A stretch of 64,000 nucleotides of DNA from Stratiolaelaps scimitus (GCA_019614645.1 JABWDB010000036.1:682001-746000), one strand, 5' to 3'; shown: positions 34,860 through 48,398, counted from the stretch's first letter. Program-made: numbers and translations. The notes: generated from the letters alone by a model not told the origin.

Positions 34860-35410
34860 TAACATGATACCAATAATCGCAATGTGTGATAACGAGTAGT
34901 GACCATCAAAGCGTCGAACACACGAGTGTGTGTTCATTGACTGCCACTTGCCAGTACAGAAGTTATATACGCATCCGCTCTCTACAGGGTTATACGCGAA
35001 ACCTTTTGCACGTCTAAAAACGGGTAAGCTAGGTGTCTTGAGGTGTTTTTAGAGAAACTAATTCTAAAGGTAAAAAATCCCCAGGATTCCTATGGGGGTG
35101 TCAGCTCCTGTGTATCATTAGCAGAAATACATATCCCAAAGGTAATCACGCCGATTTTACTACCGTTGGATAACCCTCAGAAAGATACAGAAGTTTTATA
35201 GTGGGCCCTACATTTTTATACGGCCCACGACGACGTCGACTCTATTTTCGAAAAAAAGCTAAATCTGGGTCAAATTTCAGCATATCATACCTGGAGAAAA
35301 ACACATCTGCGGCACTAGTTCTGTTCGACTTTTCGTATTAAGGGCGCTGATTATCTAGAAAAAACATAATTCGCCGAATTCGAGTACTTGAGTAAATTTG
35401 ACTAAAACAA
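34860..35410. other. Intergenic stretch, no feature seen
   Basis: Mixed sequence left of the hairpin, with no coding-like frame. Confidence 0.4.
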
Positions 35411-35418
35411 AAAAGAAC

Positions 35419-35503
35419 GAGAAGCTCATAGCTCATGGGTCATTTCAAACATTAGAGCATCGCCACCTGATGTATGAAATAACCCATGAGCTAGGGGCTT
35501 CTC
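35419..35503. ncRNA. Candidate microRNA-precursor hairpin
   Basis: The left arm 35419-35452 and right arm 35470-35503 pair over 34 positions with three mismatches and one G-U wobble, leaving a 17-base loop. The core gctcatgggtcatttca faces tgaaataacccatgagc. Total length (85 nt), loop size and mismatch number are typical of animal pre-miRNAs, and each arm can hold a 22-nt product. The transcribed strand cannot be told from the sequence because both strands fold. The alternative is the remains of a small fold-back element, although I see no target-site duplication. No seed match to a known microRNA was recognised. Confidence 0.45.
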
Positions 35504-35629
35504 TGATTATTATATGTTTAAAGTTGTATATATATATATAGATATATGTAATAATAATAATGAATTGATTAATAAGCTATACTAAAACAACAAGTTTTAG
35601 CTTCCAGGAATCTTTTTTTATTGTAAAAG

Positions 35630-35705
35630 TAAATGGTGAGCTGGCCGGACACCGTACGGGCAAGATCGAATCCATCTCATAAATATCATAGTTTTAAACA
35701 AAAAT
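35630..35705 (+). repeat. tRNA-like SINE head
   Basis: The stretch aatggtgagctggccggaca resembles a D-arm and A box and is followed by aagatcgaatccatc, a B-box-like motif. Confidence 0.35.
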
Positions 35706-36591
35706 ATCTGATATTTATAGCATGCCATTGGTTATCAGACTTGGCAGACGTGAGCTTACCTCACGGGTGGCACCGGATAAAGAAGTTTTTTTACAAAAGA
35801 CGGTTTTCGATGAAGTAGAGAAATGAGAAATTTAGGGCATCTCGACAGCGCTCTTTACTACAAGCTTGTAAGTCTAGAATGAGATCAATTATCTAATGTA
35901 GCGCCGTCCGCCTAACCTCAGCTAACGCGAAACCTAGGAACGATTGGCCACACAGTAGAACTCTAGACCTCATCGAAGGTTAAATGTAATAAAAAACTAG
36001 TATACCCCGAAAAAGATTGAATAAGTCTGAGTATGATGAGTCATCATATATATATATATACACTCACTCACGCAGACACATATACATTTACACTTTAACA
36101 TTGTGATATCAATAAATCATCTCATTAAAATAAACTTCAGCTGATCCTCGAGGCGTTCCTTGTGAAGCCTTCATTGTAATTTATAATAATAATTGAGCTG
36201 TACCGAAACAAATCCTCAGTATTTACATAGCAGTGCTTATTATTCAGCATGTATCACTGCAAGATACACAGAAGACGGAAACATGGTATACAAATTTCTC
36301 CTGTGTATTACTCAACCATTTATCCTGTGTAAACGACACGAGCTCGCACCTGACGATGGACAACAATGGCTGTGTTTCAGAACTACTGTATATGAAATAA
36401 AAAAAAAATATACATATATATATATTATTAAACGATCCGTGAGCCTTGGATTGGCAGACCGCTGGGGGCGGGGGGGAAGCCATGTGACTTGTGTTGAAAT
36501 CCTGCGAGACGCTGAGAATTTTTAAATTTCCTTATAATTTTCCCTCATCTGTCGACTCTTCTAGCTGTGGCAAGGTTAAAAAATAGGAAAA

Positions 36592-36662
36592 GATGGCCTC
36601 GCCGTGTCGTCAGAGGACATCTATGGGTTCATATCCCAGGCCTGTCACATAACCGATTGGAA
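36592..36662 (+). repeat. tRNA-like SINE head
   Basis: gatggcctcgccgtgtcgtc (A-box-like) and tgggttcatatccca (B-box-like, with a short T-arm stem) lie at tRNA-like spacing. A second, weaker tRNA-like stretch precedes it at about 36437-36505. Confidence 0.4.
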
Positions 36663-36959
36663 CAGGTGAGGGTCAGAGCAAAGAATATTTATTATCAGTC
36701 TTGCATTTTTGGGAAAACAACCTTTTTCAACACTGGTACGAAGCAGAATTATTTATAACACATTGGTTTGCGGGATTCGTAAGAGGACCTGGTTACTGGA
36801 CCTACATAGCGCATGGTTCGATATCTACTCAAATCAAAGCGCCTGTCTTACCTTTCATACGGCCATCTTTGCAACAGATTCAACCACAGGGACAAGTTGA
36901 CGGATCAAAGATTTATGCCACAACACTGCTCGTTGTAAAATACAGTGTATATGGTCTGT

Positions 36960-37861
36960 AAGGTACTAACAGAACACTGCGCATCTATCAGTGTCACAGG
37001 TCAGCTATGTGTGAATATACCGACAATGTTAGAACAAATGGCTAGACTTTAATGTACTCACCAATTTTCCTTGCTGACGTAGCCGTCATGGTCACCTTTG
37101 ATCGTTATCGTTGTTATCTATTCGCGCATACACCCTCTCGATTTTCCTCTGCGTCCCTTGAATAATCACTTCGTAATTGCGCACATTAACGACAATCTTA
37201 CAATACGCAACATTATATATTTTGTACTCTGTGCATTTTTTGTACTGTTCGAGCTATATCGAAACGAGTGATTTGGGATAACGACCTCACTGCAAAAAGT
37301 ATCTTCCTTTGTTTCGCTGTCCGACACAGAATTTCAGCCACAGCCACGATCAGCGTACTATGACGATCACATCGATACTGTGCATCGATTCTTCTTCGTT
37401 TACCCACAGATTGCTGTTCAGCTTATCCAGTTCTTGTCACGTTTGACGTCCATGGGATTGCATCGGACGATTTCACGCACTGCCTACTGTGCACCCCCTC
37501 CTGATGAGCGAATTTTTAATCAGAGCCAGAGTGCGCTGACGAGTACCTCCATCCGACAACGTCACGGAGCACTTCTCGTCGAATTTTTCGTCCCTTATTA
37601 TGGCGGACTACGCAGCGTCGCCGATGTAGTGCAGCTAGGGTGCGACTGCTTAACGCGAACCCGAGCGCTCGCCGGTCGGTGATGTGCGCGCGGCTTCAGA
37701 GCGAATCAGAAACTATAGGGGAAAAAAAGAGACCAATACTTTTTTGTGTCCGGTCGTGCGCGCTGCTTGTTGTGTCTCGTCGGGGCGGCAAGGACAGCGC
37801 GGTCCAGGAAGGGCTCTCTCCTATGAGCTTTCGTCATTGCATTCAAGCCTTATCTCTCTCC

Positions 37862-37893
<32 letters not shown>

Positions 37894-40130
37894 TTTTCCA
37901 TCGTTGTCCCGCGGTCGTCGGTCGTCTGCTGGCCGAACCGGGTAGCGGCTAGGTGGAGATTTTGGGTAACAGGAGGAGGGACCTGACAAGCTGAGACCCC
38001 GCCCCCGGGAGCGAGAGGGCGCTTCAGATTGAGTTCCTTTCCTGAAGAGCGCTGTTCCCTACGCGATAGGGACAATGATGTGCCGACGCCTGCTGGTCCC
38101 CGCACCTCGACGTAGTGCAGCAACAGCAGCAGCATCATTTTTGGTTACAATGGAAGGAATTGCGTCTGACGCTTGAGCCCTGAACCGACTCCCCCCTGTC
38201 GTCCATTAGTCCGTTCGAAGTGCTGCCATGACAGCTGATGGCCAGCATTTCTAGCAATGCCACTCTGATGTGTGCTGCGGTTCGTATAGGCTTAGACTGT
38301 ATAACATAATCGAATTGTGTATACATTAGATGAATTTATACAAATAGTGTACAAATCGGCACTAGCCGTTAGTTTTGAAGGATCTACAAACATCAATGTG
38401 TTCTCAGTACAGAGCGTTTGATCGAGGTTCGACGTAGATGTGCAAGCGAATTTCCCTGATGTTGCCGAAACGAAATGGTGGAATCTTTCCATTGCCGTTT
38501 AGCCATGTGATAATTACATAACTATATAGAACGAGCGAATTTTCTGAGGGTCGATTCTCAAAAAAAAAATCACCACCACAACAATTACTGGAAACGGTGT
38601 GCACCAAATATACGGTGGGTCTGCGTTACGCATTTGAAGACCGAATCAAGGTTCCTCGAAAAATTCTCGTGTTCCGTTAGACCTTTGTGCCAGCTGTAAC
38701 CCTGTTGAGCCGACTAGGTGGTGATAGCGAAGCCGAGCAACCTCAATCGACATCGTATTTCCGATGAGATCCATTGTTCACTGTTTGAGTAAGGCATTCT
38801 CTCTCTCTCTCTCACTCTCTGGCCACGGTGAGCGGTCTTATGGTGCGCCGCCGACCGCGGACCAACTCAGCACAGTAGCTGATAGGTGGAGTGAGTGGAC
38901 GAATTTTTACGAGTCCTCCCCTCGAACATTTGAGTTGGGTGAGCTCCGCTGGGAGTGGCTCGCTTCGCCGTAGATTTTTTGAGAGTATTATGCAACTAAT
39001 GGAGAATGAGTGTGAGTCTCTGTGTCTGTGTGTGTGTGTAAGCGAGAGAGAGAGAGAAAGAGATGCAACAGGTGGCTCAATCCAAAGCACTGCTACAAAT
39101 TCGCTGAGATTCGAATCTCGTATATTTTTGGGGTGGGCCCGAAATGGGAGGGACATCAATTTTTTAGAGGTTTCCTTTTTTTCATAATAAGCCGATAACG
39201 AGCGACGATGAAACTATATTTCTTTTTTCATTTGTATTTACTACTTCATTCAGGGTTTCGTACCACGGCTACAGTTACCTTTGGTGTTTGCCGTCCGAGG
39301 TAGCAACTCGACGTAACCCACGTCATCGTATATATATATATATATATGTATATATTTCACATACAAGATACGGAGATCTCGAAATCCGCTTTGTGTCTGT
39401 GCTAATATAAATACGACGTCGGCCAACTATGTTCGCCCGGTCGACAGCGTCGCTTCACTAAACGTTTAGTGTAGGAATACAAGCATGTGACGCTTGAAGA
39501 AGTTGCAAATGCAACGGGGTATGTCACATCAACATGTTGCCGGAATGTGTCAAGGCAGAAAACCCAGTAAATCAGTGTGCTCAATATTTCTTGGCATGTG
39601 TTGCCCCAACCAATAGCTTAACTATAGATTTTAGTTGTGTTTTAAAAATTACAATGATCTTGTATGAACGCCTGATATAGAAACAACAAGGAGTAGCCAT
39701 CACAATTTGTCCCTCAACCGCCGTATAGTTGCGAGCTCGCCCGTCGAATTACCAGTTTTTCCGGCCTCTTACGAGTTAATCGGCTGGGCAGAGCTTTAGA
39801 TAGCTTGCCGAAATGAGAATACCCATCGATTGGTGTTACAACTAAGAGATCGAAGGCGCCTCTGGAGAAGGTAATCTCTGACATAACTACCAGTTGGGGT
39901 AAGGGGATTGGACACAACGGTATAAAACGATATTTAATTAATAGTAGATAGTGTAATTATTTGTGTGAGCAACAGAAAAAGCTTCCACATAGGTTTTCCT
40001 CACACAACAGAACTATGGTCCATGATGAAAACGAAGCGTAGAATTATATTCCAGAACAGTTCCTTTTTCTAATGCTAATGTTATTATCTAACATAAGTAA
40101 ATCAGTCCAGTAGATAGATATATATGCATA
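36960..40130. other. Non-coding DNA, partly GC- and CT-rich
   Basis: 37400-38250 is GC-richer and holds a long CT tract (about 37855-37893). 38760-39180 has CT, GT and GA tracts. 39330-39352 is TA repeats. Frames here are short or pass through repeats. A promoter is possible but not shown. Confidence 0.4.
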
Positions 40131-40136
40131 TATATC

Positions 40137-40300
40137 GTCGAGCCCGGCGGCCTGGCGGAGCATTCGTGTGCGGATTCGATCCCCACCGCTGCGCATTTAC
40201 ATTTAAAGGGGTTGTTTGTCTTATGAAGCCTTATGCCGAAAGCAGTTGTACCGTGGACTGAGTTAAATGTTCAAGGCTGTGAATCAGCTCCGAATTTTTG
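40137..40300 (+). repeat. tRNA-derived SINE, family A
   Basis: The head has an A-box-like ggcctggcggagcattcgtg and a B box, ggattcgatcccca. The body has the family core: cttatgaa, aaagcagttgtaccgtggac, gttaaatgtt and ggctgtgaatcagc. It is the most complete plus-strand copy here and helps define the family. Confidence 0.6.
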
Positions 40301-40309
40301 TTTAAAGAA

Positions 40310-41485
40310 TGAATACCGTTGAACATGAACGGCCTTGCGTATGGTACGGACGAACCCGCTCGGTGAGCTGATTTAAGAAGTCAGATAATTAAAAAATAGT
40401 ACAATACCTAAGCCTCAGATATTATAGAACCATGAACCTCGCGTGAGGCTGTCAGTCCGTCACCCCACCCATGTCGGCCACAGTGTCAGTCAATTTATTT
40501 ATTCGACGATCCATGGCTTGTACGATTTCAAAAGGCAGCTACACAACAGTGGACTAGAATTTATTCAAGCAGAATATGGAACGGATCACCAAATCTACGA
40601 CAGTTTCAACCGATCGCTAAACTGGTATCATTAATTTTTGGGTTCGTCTGTTGTCGGTATCTACAATACTCAGGGTACGTCATCTTTCCTTGTGTTAATG
40701 GACGGCTATCTCTAGAAACAGCGAAACTAGCTCTACCCGTTTGCTTCCATCTTAAATTTGCTGAAATTTAAATTAAATTAAATTATTTTTAAATTAATTA
40801 AACTTAAATTTCTCGTAGATGCCGTGAAGAACCGTTAGACACAAGAAGTTCCCTAATCACATTTTAGCTGCAAAGAATAAACATTTACACAATACTACTT
40901 CTGTAAATAAATTCGTTTGTTATTTGTTCTGTCGATATTATGCGTCTTCTTAAATTGTCTAGGCTAGTTGTTATATTGAGTGTTCAGCGATCTTCTGCAG
41001 AATAATAATGTATTGTAATGGTTGTTACGGCTCCACGAGAAATTTACCTTTAGTCCTTGCAAAGAAAAAGCGAATTGACTTTGTTTAATGCGCCAATCGA
41101 TAGGCCCTGTACATAGTAGGTCTGAAGGTTAGGCTCGGCTATTCGGGGTTGCACCTAGCAACTAAAGGTCATTCTCGTTCAACTCGAATCCTCCTCAAGC
41201 TCTGAATGATCTCTCTTGTTGTGTCCTCTACTTCCGTATGTCGTGCTGTGACCCTATGCTTGTTTGAACGTTGCTTTGCCACTATGGTGCACATACAACC
41301 AACGGAGTAAGGACAACGCGATACAATGACGCCGCTATCTGTTGAGTACCCATCCACAACGCATAGGCTACACGACCTGTCCCGCTATGCTAAACAGCGT
41401 CTGGCTTAGGTAACGATCGATGCTTGGGCTTTAGTACGGTCACCGCCGAAGCTCGCAGGTTAATTGTGCATGAATATACTGGCGT

Positions 41486-41529
<44 letters not shown>

Positions 41530-43075
41530 GCAACGAGTGTCCGTCGCTTGTACGCAGATGCATGGTGGTGGCGGGCAGAAAACGAATTGGAGGCGGACTC
41601 AACGAGGAGGTTGGCAGGAACTCATCGGTAGGGTTTGTTACCGATCATGTGAAGTTCAGCCACACCGGCTTTCGCGGGGGAGGAAGTAGACCGGACATTC
41701 GTGAAGTCGTTTTTAGGTAGTCGCGTGCTTTTGTCCACTCGTTCTTCCACTGCCGCTGCTTCTCGTAGTTGTGCCCTCTATTGATAAGTTGCAGAGGTAG
41801 ACTCACACTCATAGAAACGATTGGGATAAATGCTGCTGCTACTGCGAACCGAGACAACGTTCTCGGCTATCGCGACCCGACCTACCGGGTATTGTGCCGC
41901 TGACGCCACCTCTGATGTGACAACACCGGCTATGCCGGTGATTGAGGTGTGTTGACGATCTCAAAAAGGGTATCGCAGAACTGCCGGCGTCTCGATGCAT
42001 AGCTGCACGTCAATAAGCAGGAATAAAAAATATGAACGCGCCATGTGATCCACCCACGAGACGAACGGACGCGGTGACAACCTCAGCGAGCGGGGTATCG
42101 ATTGTGTCTGTGTGTGTGTATGTGTGTTTGCGTGTGCCGACGCAGCCGTATAGAGTCAATCAGTGGTAGAGCCAACGAAATTTGCCATAGATGTACAAGT
42201 ATAAAGCAATATAATCTTTTGAGGACCATGCTGAGAGACGATGCTGGCAATGATAGGTACGTGTGCGATTGGAAACATGTGCGCAAAATACAATATGACT
42301 TACGCGTGGTAAGCGGCGAACTGTGGAACAACAACGTGCCCTTGGGGATAGTCATATATTAAGCACAAATGCGATAATGGTAATAGGTGAAGCTTTCATT
42401 GGTCGATAAACGGCGAGCTGCGCTATGATACTGTTAGCAGCAAGATACACTGAACAAGGTAAGCAATAGGATTCGGCGCCGAGGATTTGAGGATTGCCAT
42501 TGCAGTCCACTTCTTATAAAGTTCGCTACACACAGTTTACACAACGCGAGTTGGGGATGCTTCGGGCCTTTCGAGCGAGTTGTGCACGGGCTAAGGCATC
42601 GTATGGAGCAGATGTTCAAGGTGCCACTGGAATAACAAGACGAACGATTGGGAATAGCTGCCAAGAGTTCGTTCGATTGGCTATACGAACAAAAGAGAAA
42701 TTGTTTGCAACGACAATCAAATAATCTCAGAGCAAAGATGTGGGTGTAGACAGATGTGTGTGGTAACTGGAATCAAGCCAGCGCGCATAGAGAGATTAAG
42801 CGGCGGCGCTTTTGCCTCGAGGATGGCGCGAATCTTAACGCAATGTGATACTGTTGCAAATGTGATAATTGACTCATTTAGCTTTAAATAAACGATACAA
42901 AATCAAGAGACAACGAAGTAGCTCAATAGAACGTGGACTCAAGGGCGCTGCAGAACAATGATAGGCAGACAATATGAAGGGATAGATGAGGCCAAATACA
43001 GCGAAGCACTGTATGCGAAGAGAAATGAATCTTGTGACATATTATACAAAGGGGTGTTTGTCAATCTATATGATA
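40310..43075. other. Intergenic DNA
   Basis: Includes a short AT-only palindromic stretch (about 40755-40812), TA repeats (41488-41524) and GT repeats (about 42100-42118). No supportable gene. Confidence 0.4.
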
Positions 43076-43077
43076 AA

Positions 43078-43235
43078 GGTACATATTTATTGGTTTATTA
43101 AAGGAACACTATACAATCACTACAATGCTTAAGTTCCCTTATATGACCTTATAAGATTGCGGAACTCGAACCGGCGGGCTTCGGCTTCTTACAAGCAGAG
43201 ACTTAGCTGTCCAAACCACCGCTCTACTGGAGAAC
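43078..43235 (-). repeat. tRNA-derived SINE, family B
   Basis: On the minus strand it begins with agagcggtggtttggacagc and taagtctctgc (D-arm and A box), then ccggttcgagttcc (B box), then a body and a tail ending in gttcctttaataaaccaata. The tail is shared with 11985-12060. Confidence 0.55.
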
Positions 43236-43239
43236 ATAA

Positions 43240-44440
43240 TCTATACAGTAATGATTCTAAGCACAATTATGTTGAGAATGATAATGATACCAATATAAAG
43301 TGACGTGACGAGGGTATATCGACAAAATGTACTACGCGCCCCTCATAATGAAAGGGACTTCAATTTATATATCTCTAACTATATTTATATATCTCGATTT
43401 ATATAACTCTAGGTAATTTCAGTTTGTATATGTCTTTTATGAGACACACACGGCAGGCTTTTCATGGAATCGACAGTGCGCCTTCCAAGCGAGGTATATG
43501 AATCACTTGAAAAAAAGAGCCCACATTCGGACATTTGAATTTGTTTTGCAGCAAGTGTCGCCAATCGCAAATTAGATCAACTTAATTAAGTTTTTAATTG
43601 AGTATCCAGACGCGGAATCAGATTCTCTTGGAATGGCATATCTATCTCCCTGACCCATCATCTTTACTCTGCTATAAATAGAGCAAAATCTGCACAATCA
43701 GTTGTTTAGCTAATCGGTAACGCAAACCAAAAGTAACTAAGATTTAATTAAGATAACATAACATAACATTTGCGGTTTATTTCCGGAACTGCAATTTTAC
43801 AATGCCTGCAAGATGTATTTATTTACCTCACTAATGGGAACGGATTGAAGCTGTCAGTTTCGCTGCTTTCAGATCCTCTATCGCTCGCCTCGATGGAGAA
43901 GAGATGGAAGCTTGTCTCCGCTTTGGAAAAGAAAACTCTTTCCCCCAATGTTCGAATGCTTGGCGCACATCTATGACTATGCGTTGGCGCCAATTCATCG
44001 ATCCGAACGGTTACACGGCGTCTGAACAGCATCCTTAACTTAAGTGCGATGGGAATCCTTAAAGCTTGTCACTGTTTAAAGATTCACGAAGGGATTGAAC
44101 AGGTGACACTAACAGAGTCGCGTGACCACTCGAGCCAATCTCAGAATAGTGTAGGGCCCGGACAAGTCGTTATGGAATATAAAACTGATTTCACCAGACT
44201 TACTTGATCGCATGGACACACACATATACACCCACTAACCAATTGCAAACAAAGCCGGATGTGACCCATTTTTCTCCGATCTCACAAACTTAAGATCCCA
44301 CAGAAACCCGCTTAGTTGGACAGGCAAGGAACACATACTGCTCACTGTTCTGCCAGTTGCGGCCAGCCAGACCTGCGTCTAACAAATAGGACCAGAAGGA
44401 CAACCAACCGCAGCCTGAATAAATATCATTGTACCCTACC
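43240..44440. other. Intergenic DNA
   Basis: No gene. The stretch ataacataacataacattt followed by gcggtttatt (about 43752-43780) recurs in the 3' flank of gene 2 (49347-49375) and, inverted, of gene 2'. Confidence 0.4.
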
Positions 44441-44442
44441 GT

Positions 44443-44770
44443 GTGCTGCAACAAACTAACATTTCGAGAACACACATGAAAAACACCACCCATATACCAG
44501 ATACTGACAGGCGTCCACAGGAATCTCCGGGTCTATTCTACAACGGGATTCGTAGGGAGAGCGAGAACAACTGGTACTCATTTGTTAGCGGGTCCACCCT
44601 CATCGAAACCTGTCGTTGCTATGCTCGTTATTTATTATGGCCATCCGCAACAAATCGGCCACGCCATTTCGTCGCCACCTCAAAGGTTCCCCGAGGAAAA
44701 ACAAAGCACTTACCGAAAGAGCGCGTATCACCCAATGGAAATACGCTGTGGTCACCAGAGTGACCTACTC
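44443..44770 (+). mobile_element. Probable LINE fragment, endonuclease-RT linker
   Basis: The plus frame includes G-L-F-Y-N-G-I-R-R-E-S-E-N-N-W-Y-S-F-V and a Y-L-L-W-P-S-A-T-N-R-P-R-H block. This resembles the basic linker between the endonuclease and reverse transcriptase of LINE ORF2, where an A-F-Y-K-x-I-R and W-x-x-F-V pattern precedes the RT. No catalytic motif is present, so the call is tentative. Confidence 0.4.
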
Positions 44771-44849
44771 GAGAGCGAGTGCGAAGGGACATGGTTCGAT
44801 GTGAGTTCCAACGCGTGCGAATCCTACCAGGCGGCGAGGTGAAGAGCTA

Positions 44850-46205
44850 AATAGTGAGGCCAAATTACCGTGAGCACATTTGTCGTTGCGATGTTGGGTG
44901 TTCGATAAAAAGGCACCTCCAGGGTGTCTTGCATCGAATCCGAACACTCTGTACAGGATGCATACGAAGGCCGATGAGTGTTACCATACTATATATCACG
45001 GCTGTTGTCGTACTTTTGAAAGGATTCGTTGGAGAGCAAGAAAAAATGTAACTCAAGTTCGAGTAAGTATACTAGTAGTATGCGAATAGTGGTTAATCAT
45101 GATAATTACTATTATTATAGTTGATGCCGTATTTATGAGGCGTATATTGTTTTGATGCAGTAAAACCACAGCTCCGACTCGGTCCAGTGGCCTCGAAGTG
45201 TGTTCAAATATTCAAGTCATACCGGGCATAGTGTTGTGGGAAGAGCTCAAATCCTATATAAGCAGTTGTGATCTGTAGCTGTCTAAACGAGGACACAGTG
45301 GATCGAAAGGGATCCCATAGGCATCCACAGAACTTGTCTCACATTGGAAATTGGCAAGTTGTAGCTGAACATAGGTATAACAAATTTCCCTTCAACAAAA
45401 CGCGTGGCTCGTAGGCGCCACGACGCCAGCGCCACCTGTCACATTCCCCGTGCAACTTCCTCGGGTGGAACGCGATATCGTGCGTGCAGTTAAAGGACGC
45501 CAAATTTCCTCTGCGGACAGCCAGGAGAAGAGTTGATGTTGAATGGGTACTAACAACTCGCCAGTCATCGTCACACGTGTACAGGCATGTTAATAATTGT
45601 GATAATAGTTATAAGCGGTTTTAATCATGCTGGCAGATTCCGGCAAATATGATCCCTCGCCCCATCGTGGGGGAGGGACGGCTTAATCTCGAACGCCACA
45701 ATGTTCACCGAAAGCTGGTGGCGTTCAATTGTAATTGAAGTGGCGTAGTACCACGTCAAATTGATCAAACGTGCTGTGAAGTGCGTCGTCCCTGAGCTTC
45801 GAGGTGCTTCGAAGCTAACATATAGAGAGAGAGAGAGAGAAATAAATGACCACTCGATGTCGCGATGATTGACAGTGTAAGACAGTTGCCAGAGCGCACT
45901 CGTAGTGGCCGTATGACCTGCTCATACATTGTGTTTTCAATATAGACCGTAATAGCACAGAAAGGCTGTAATTGGGTGACCCGGAACGCTACCAAGGAAA
46001 CCTGTTCACTAACGATCAACTAGCTCGTATCACAAACTTTCCTCACAGAACAGTTTGAACGAATGATGAAAGATTTCATCTTTTCGTTTAGAACGGGGTC
46101 GCTTTCGGGGTTAGACAAGATACGAGCTTAATCTTTGGTTGATAAACGTTGGCGTCTTTTGCTATTTCACTTCAGGCTTCACTTGCTGCTCTGATTTCAT
46201 AGAGG
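44850..46205. other. Intergenic DNA, no gene seen
   Basis: Contains GA repeats (45825-45842) and no coding-like frame. Confidence 0.4.
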
Positions 46206-46209
46206 ACAA

Positions 46210-46650
46210 TTATTCTGGACATTGTCTACAATAAGAGGCTATTTTTTTAACGTATTTTTTTTTCGCCATCCTTGATGTGGTTTCATTGCCAATGCTGCCA
46301 CGGTATATTGTCAACTTATTGACAAAATATATTGTATATCGTTTGATGTAATCGAGTGGAGTTTCTGTGTTCGTCGTCCAACTTGGTCTGTTCGATTGGA
46401 GCATGCTTCAGTCTCTTGGACGAAATGCAACGACTTATTCATTATAACGATATCTTAGCGTCGGCGGGCTCGGTTCGACTCTGACAGCCTTGCCGCGGAG
46501 TGCATAGGTAATCGCCGTCGCTCCATTTATCGACAGCACACCGTAGTGACTGTGTACACATCGCGTAACATACAATACCCATCAATTCGTGTTATGCTTG
46601 TCAAGTGGCCAACCATTGTGTCTGTTGATGCGGTATTTTCGAGCGCATGA
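46210..46650 (+). repeat. Repeat R2, diverged copy
   Basis: It is alignable to the right part of the 801-bp repeat and its continuation at 49796-50763. Shared signposts are a tcgtcgtccaacttg-type stretch, gcggg(t/c)tcggtt followed by ctgacaacct-like sequence, and ggccaaccattgtgt matching ggccaactattgtgt. It is clearly more diverged than the other three copies, so R2 existed before the gene 2 duplication. Confidence 0.55.
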
Positions 46651-47314
46651 TTCCCGAAGCAATAGGTAGGGGCTTGCTGATTTATCGACAATGCCCATAT
46701 CGTTACGCGGAAGCTTCTGTGGCAATTGGCGAAGAAGGTGGCCGGCGCCACTGCTATGTTTGGCTACTTTGTTTCAGAACAGTGTCTACCCTTGGTGGAT
46801 ACCAACGACCAAATCGTGATTGTTAACCATTGAGAGTAAAGGCTAGCGCAGATCTCACTGCAGGTGCTATAACTATTTCGTAGGCGTCCCCTGTACATTG
46901 TGGGCCCTGGTACCGGTGAATAGCATTGCTTCAAGTACCTGTCATTCAAGCACCTGGTATCACTTCGTTACAACTAAGGGCGTTCACTGTAGTATTGGCC
47001 AGGTTTAGGGATTATTAACAGGATTTTTCTTATTTTGGGCCTCATCAGGCCGTCAGTCATTGTTCTCCTGCTCAGTGCTTGCAGTCCCGAAGGCAGTATA
47101 GCTCTGATTAGCTGTCGCACGCTTATTGAGTCTGCACACTCTAAGCAAGCTTTGCAAGTACTCTATGCTTAAAATACCAGTTACGATTTGAAATAGCTAT
47201 TTACTGGGAACGGTTAGATGTGAAAGCGTCAAATATTGGTTACTCAAATGTAGCGACTTGACGTGTACCCTGTACTGGTGAGAAGATGAGCTGAATCTTC
47301 ACCCAAGAATCGCG

Positions 47315-48115
47315 GTGAATCAGATCCTCACCGCGATGGGCGAATGAATGGCGCCGTCAGTTGATCGAACCCCTACTGTCGTTAAGGCAGCTACATATGA
47401 GATCGTTCGTAGACTACCCGTTGATGCCCCTCCTGACGAACACACTAAGCATTACGCAGTGGAACCTGGGGGGAGGGGGCGGGTACAGGTCTAGCATTGC
47501 CCACTCCCCCAACCTAAAAACAGACGTCGTACACAGATAGCCCCTACACAACGTCGGTCATCAGGGCCTGCTCGAGGCATCCTTAACAACTGCAGCGCGC
47601 CGTTTTAACAGCTGTACACGTTGTCGATCTTCATTGTCCACTCCCCCAACCTAGGATGTGGGTAATCATCCGGGCTGGTGACGGAAACTTGGCCAGCAAA
47701 TGTTCCCGATGTCTCAGACTCAGCGAACTACCTCTCACATTCGAGTCGCTTTCCTGGACGACCCCAGTGGATGCATTCTAATCCATAGCTTTTAATTACA
47801 AGTACTGCTAGCATTTTGTTAACTCACTAATGATATATCAACGAAGTCTCAATTATTTTATATAAAGTAGTAGAATATTTGTATTTGTTGTCCAACTTGT
47901 ATGTTTCAAGTGTTTCATTTGAGTCAATGTCTTGCAATAGAATGTCTTACTCACAGCATGAAGCCCCTTCCTAACAGCGGCGGGTTCGGTTAGACGCTGA
48001 CAACCTGGCGGCAGCATACACAAACATTTTCTAAGACCTTTCAAAAGAAAGTAGGTATTTAATCCGCAGAACGTAGTATGATTGGAACGGCGAAGACTTT
48101 CGATGACGAGTGAGT
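47315..48115 (+). repeat. Repeat R2, 801-bp direct copy 1
   Basis: Matches 49796-50596 base for base with about three substitutions by eye. It begins at gtgaatcag and ends at gtgagt, directly against the start of the gene 2 core at 48116. Internally, cattgcccactcccccaacc recurs with one change about 137 bp later. Confidence 0.9.
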
Positions 48116-48359
48116 CTACAGAAAATTACTACTCGACGCTAGAATTAAGGGCATCCATTTTATCCTTATGGTAATGCAATGACCAAACCATCTGTCGAGC
48201 AGCATTTTAAATGAGTACGTGTACCATATCTCGTGGCGCACTCGTTGACGTCCCGGCAGCAAAGCGCTATCATCTACAATAGACTCCTCCATTGTTATCG
48301 AGCTCCTCCCTCTGACAGGTAGGTGGACAGGATGTTACTTATCGATATGTGAGAATATT
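48116..48359 (+). promoter_or_regulatory. Upstream region of gene 2
   Basis: About 240 bp in front of the palindrome. The last 70 bp (from cctctgacaggt) are conserved with genes 1 and 3. It is identical to the gene 2' upstream region apart from a base or two. Confidence 0.5.
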
Positions 48360-48377
48360 CATTGTTTCAAAACAATG
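48360..48377 (+). promoter_or_regulatory. 18-bp palindrome in the gene 2 promoter
   Basis: CATTGTTTCAAAACAATG, identical to gene 1, starting 33 bp before the TATA box at 48393. Confidence 0.6.
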
Positions 48378-48392
48378 CCTATCCCCAGTGAA

Positions 48393-48398
48393 TATAAG
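48393..48398 (+). promoter_or_regulatory. TATA box of gene 2
   Basis: TATAAG 59 bp before the ATG at 48452, followed by the conserved 5' UTR. Confidence 0.65.

Noticed and set aside
47853..48044. 63-codon frame repeated three times (also at 50334 and 54556)
   Set aside because: It is repeated only because the R2 element is repeated. The composition is not protein-like and the diverged R2 copy at 46210 does not keep it.
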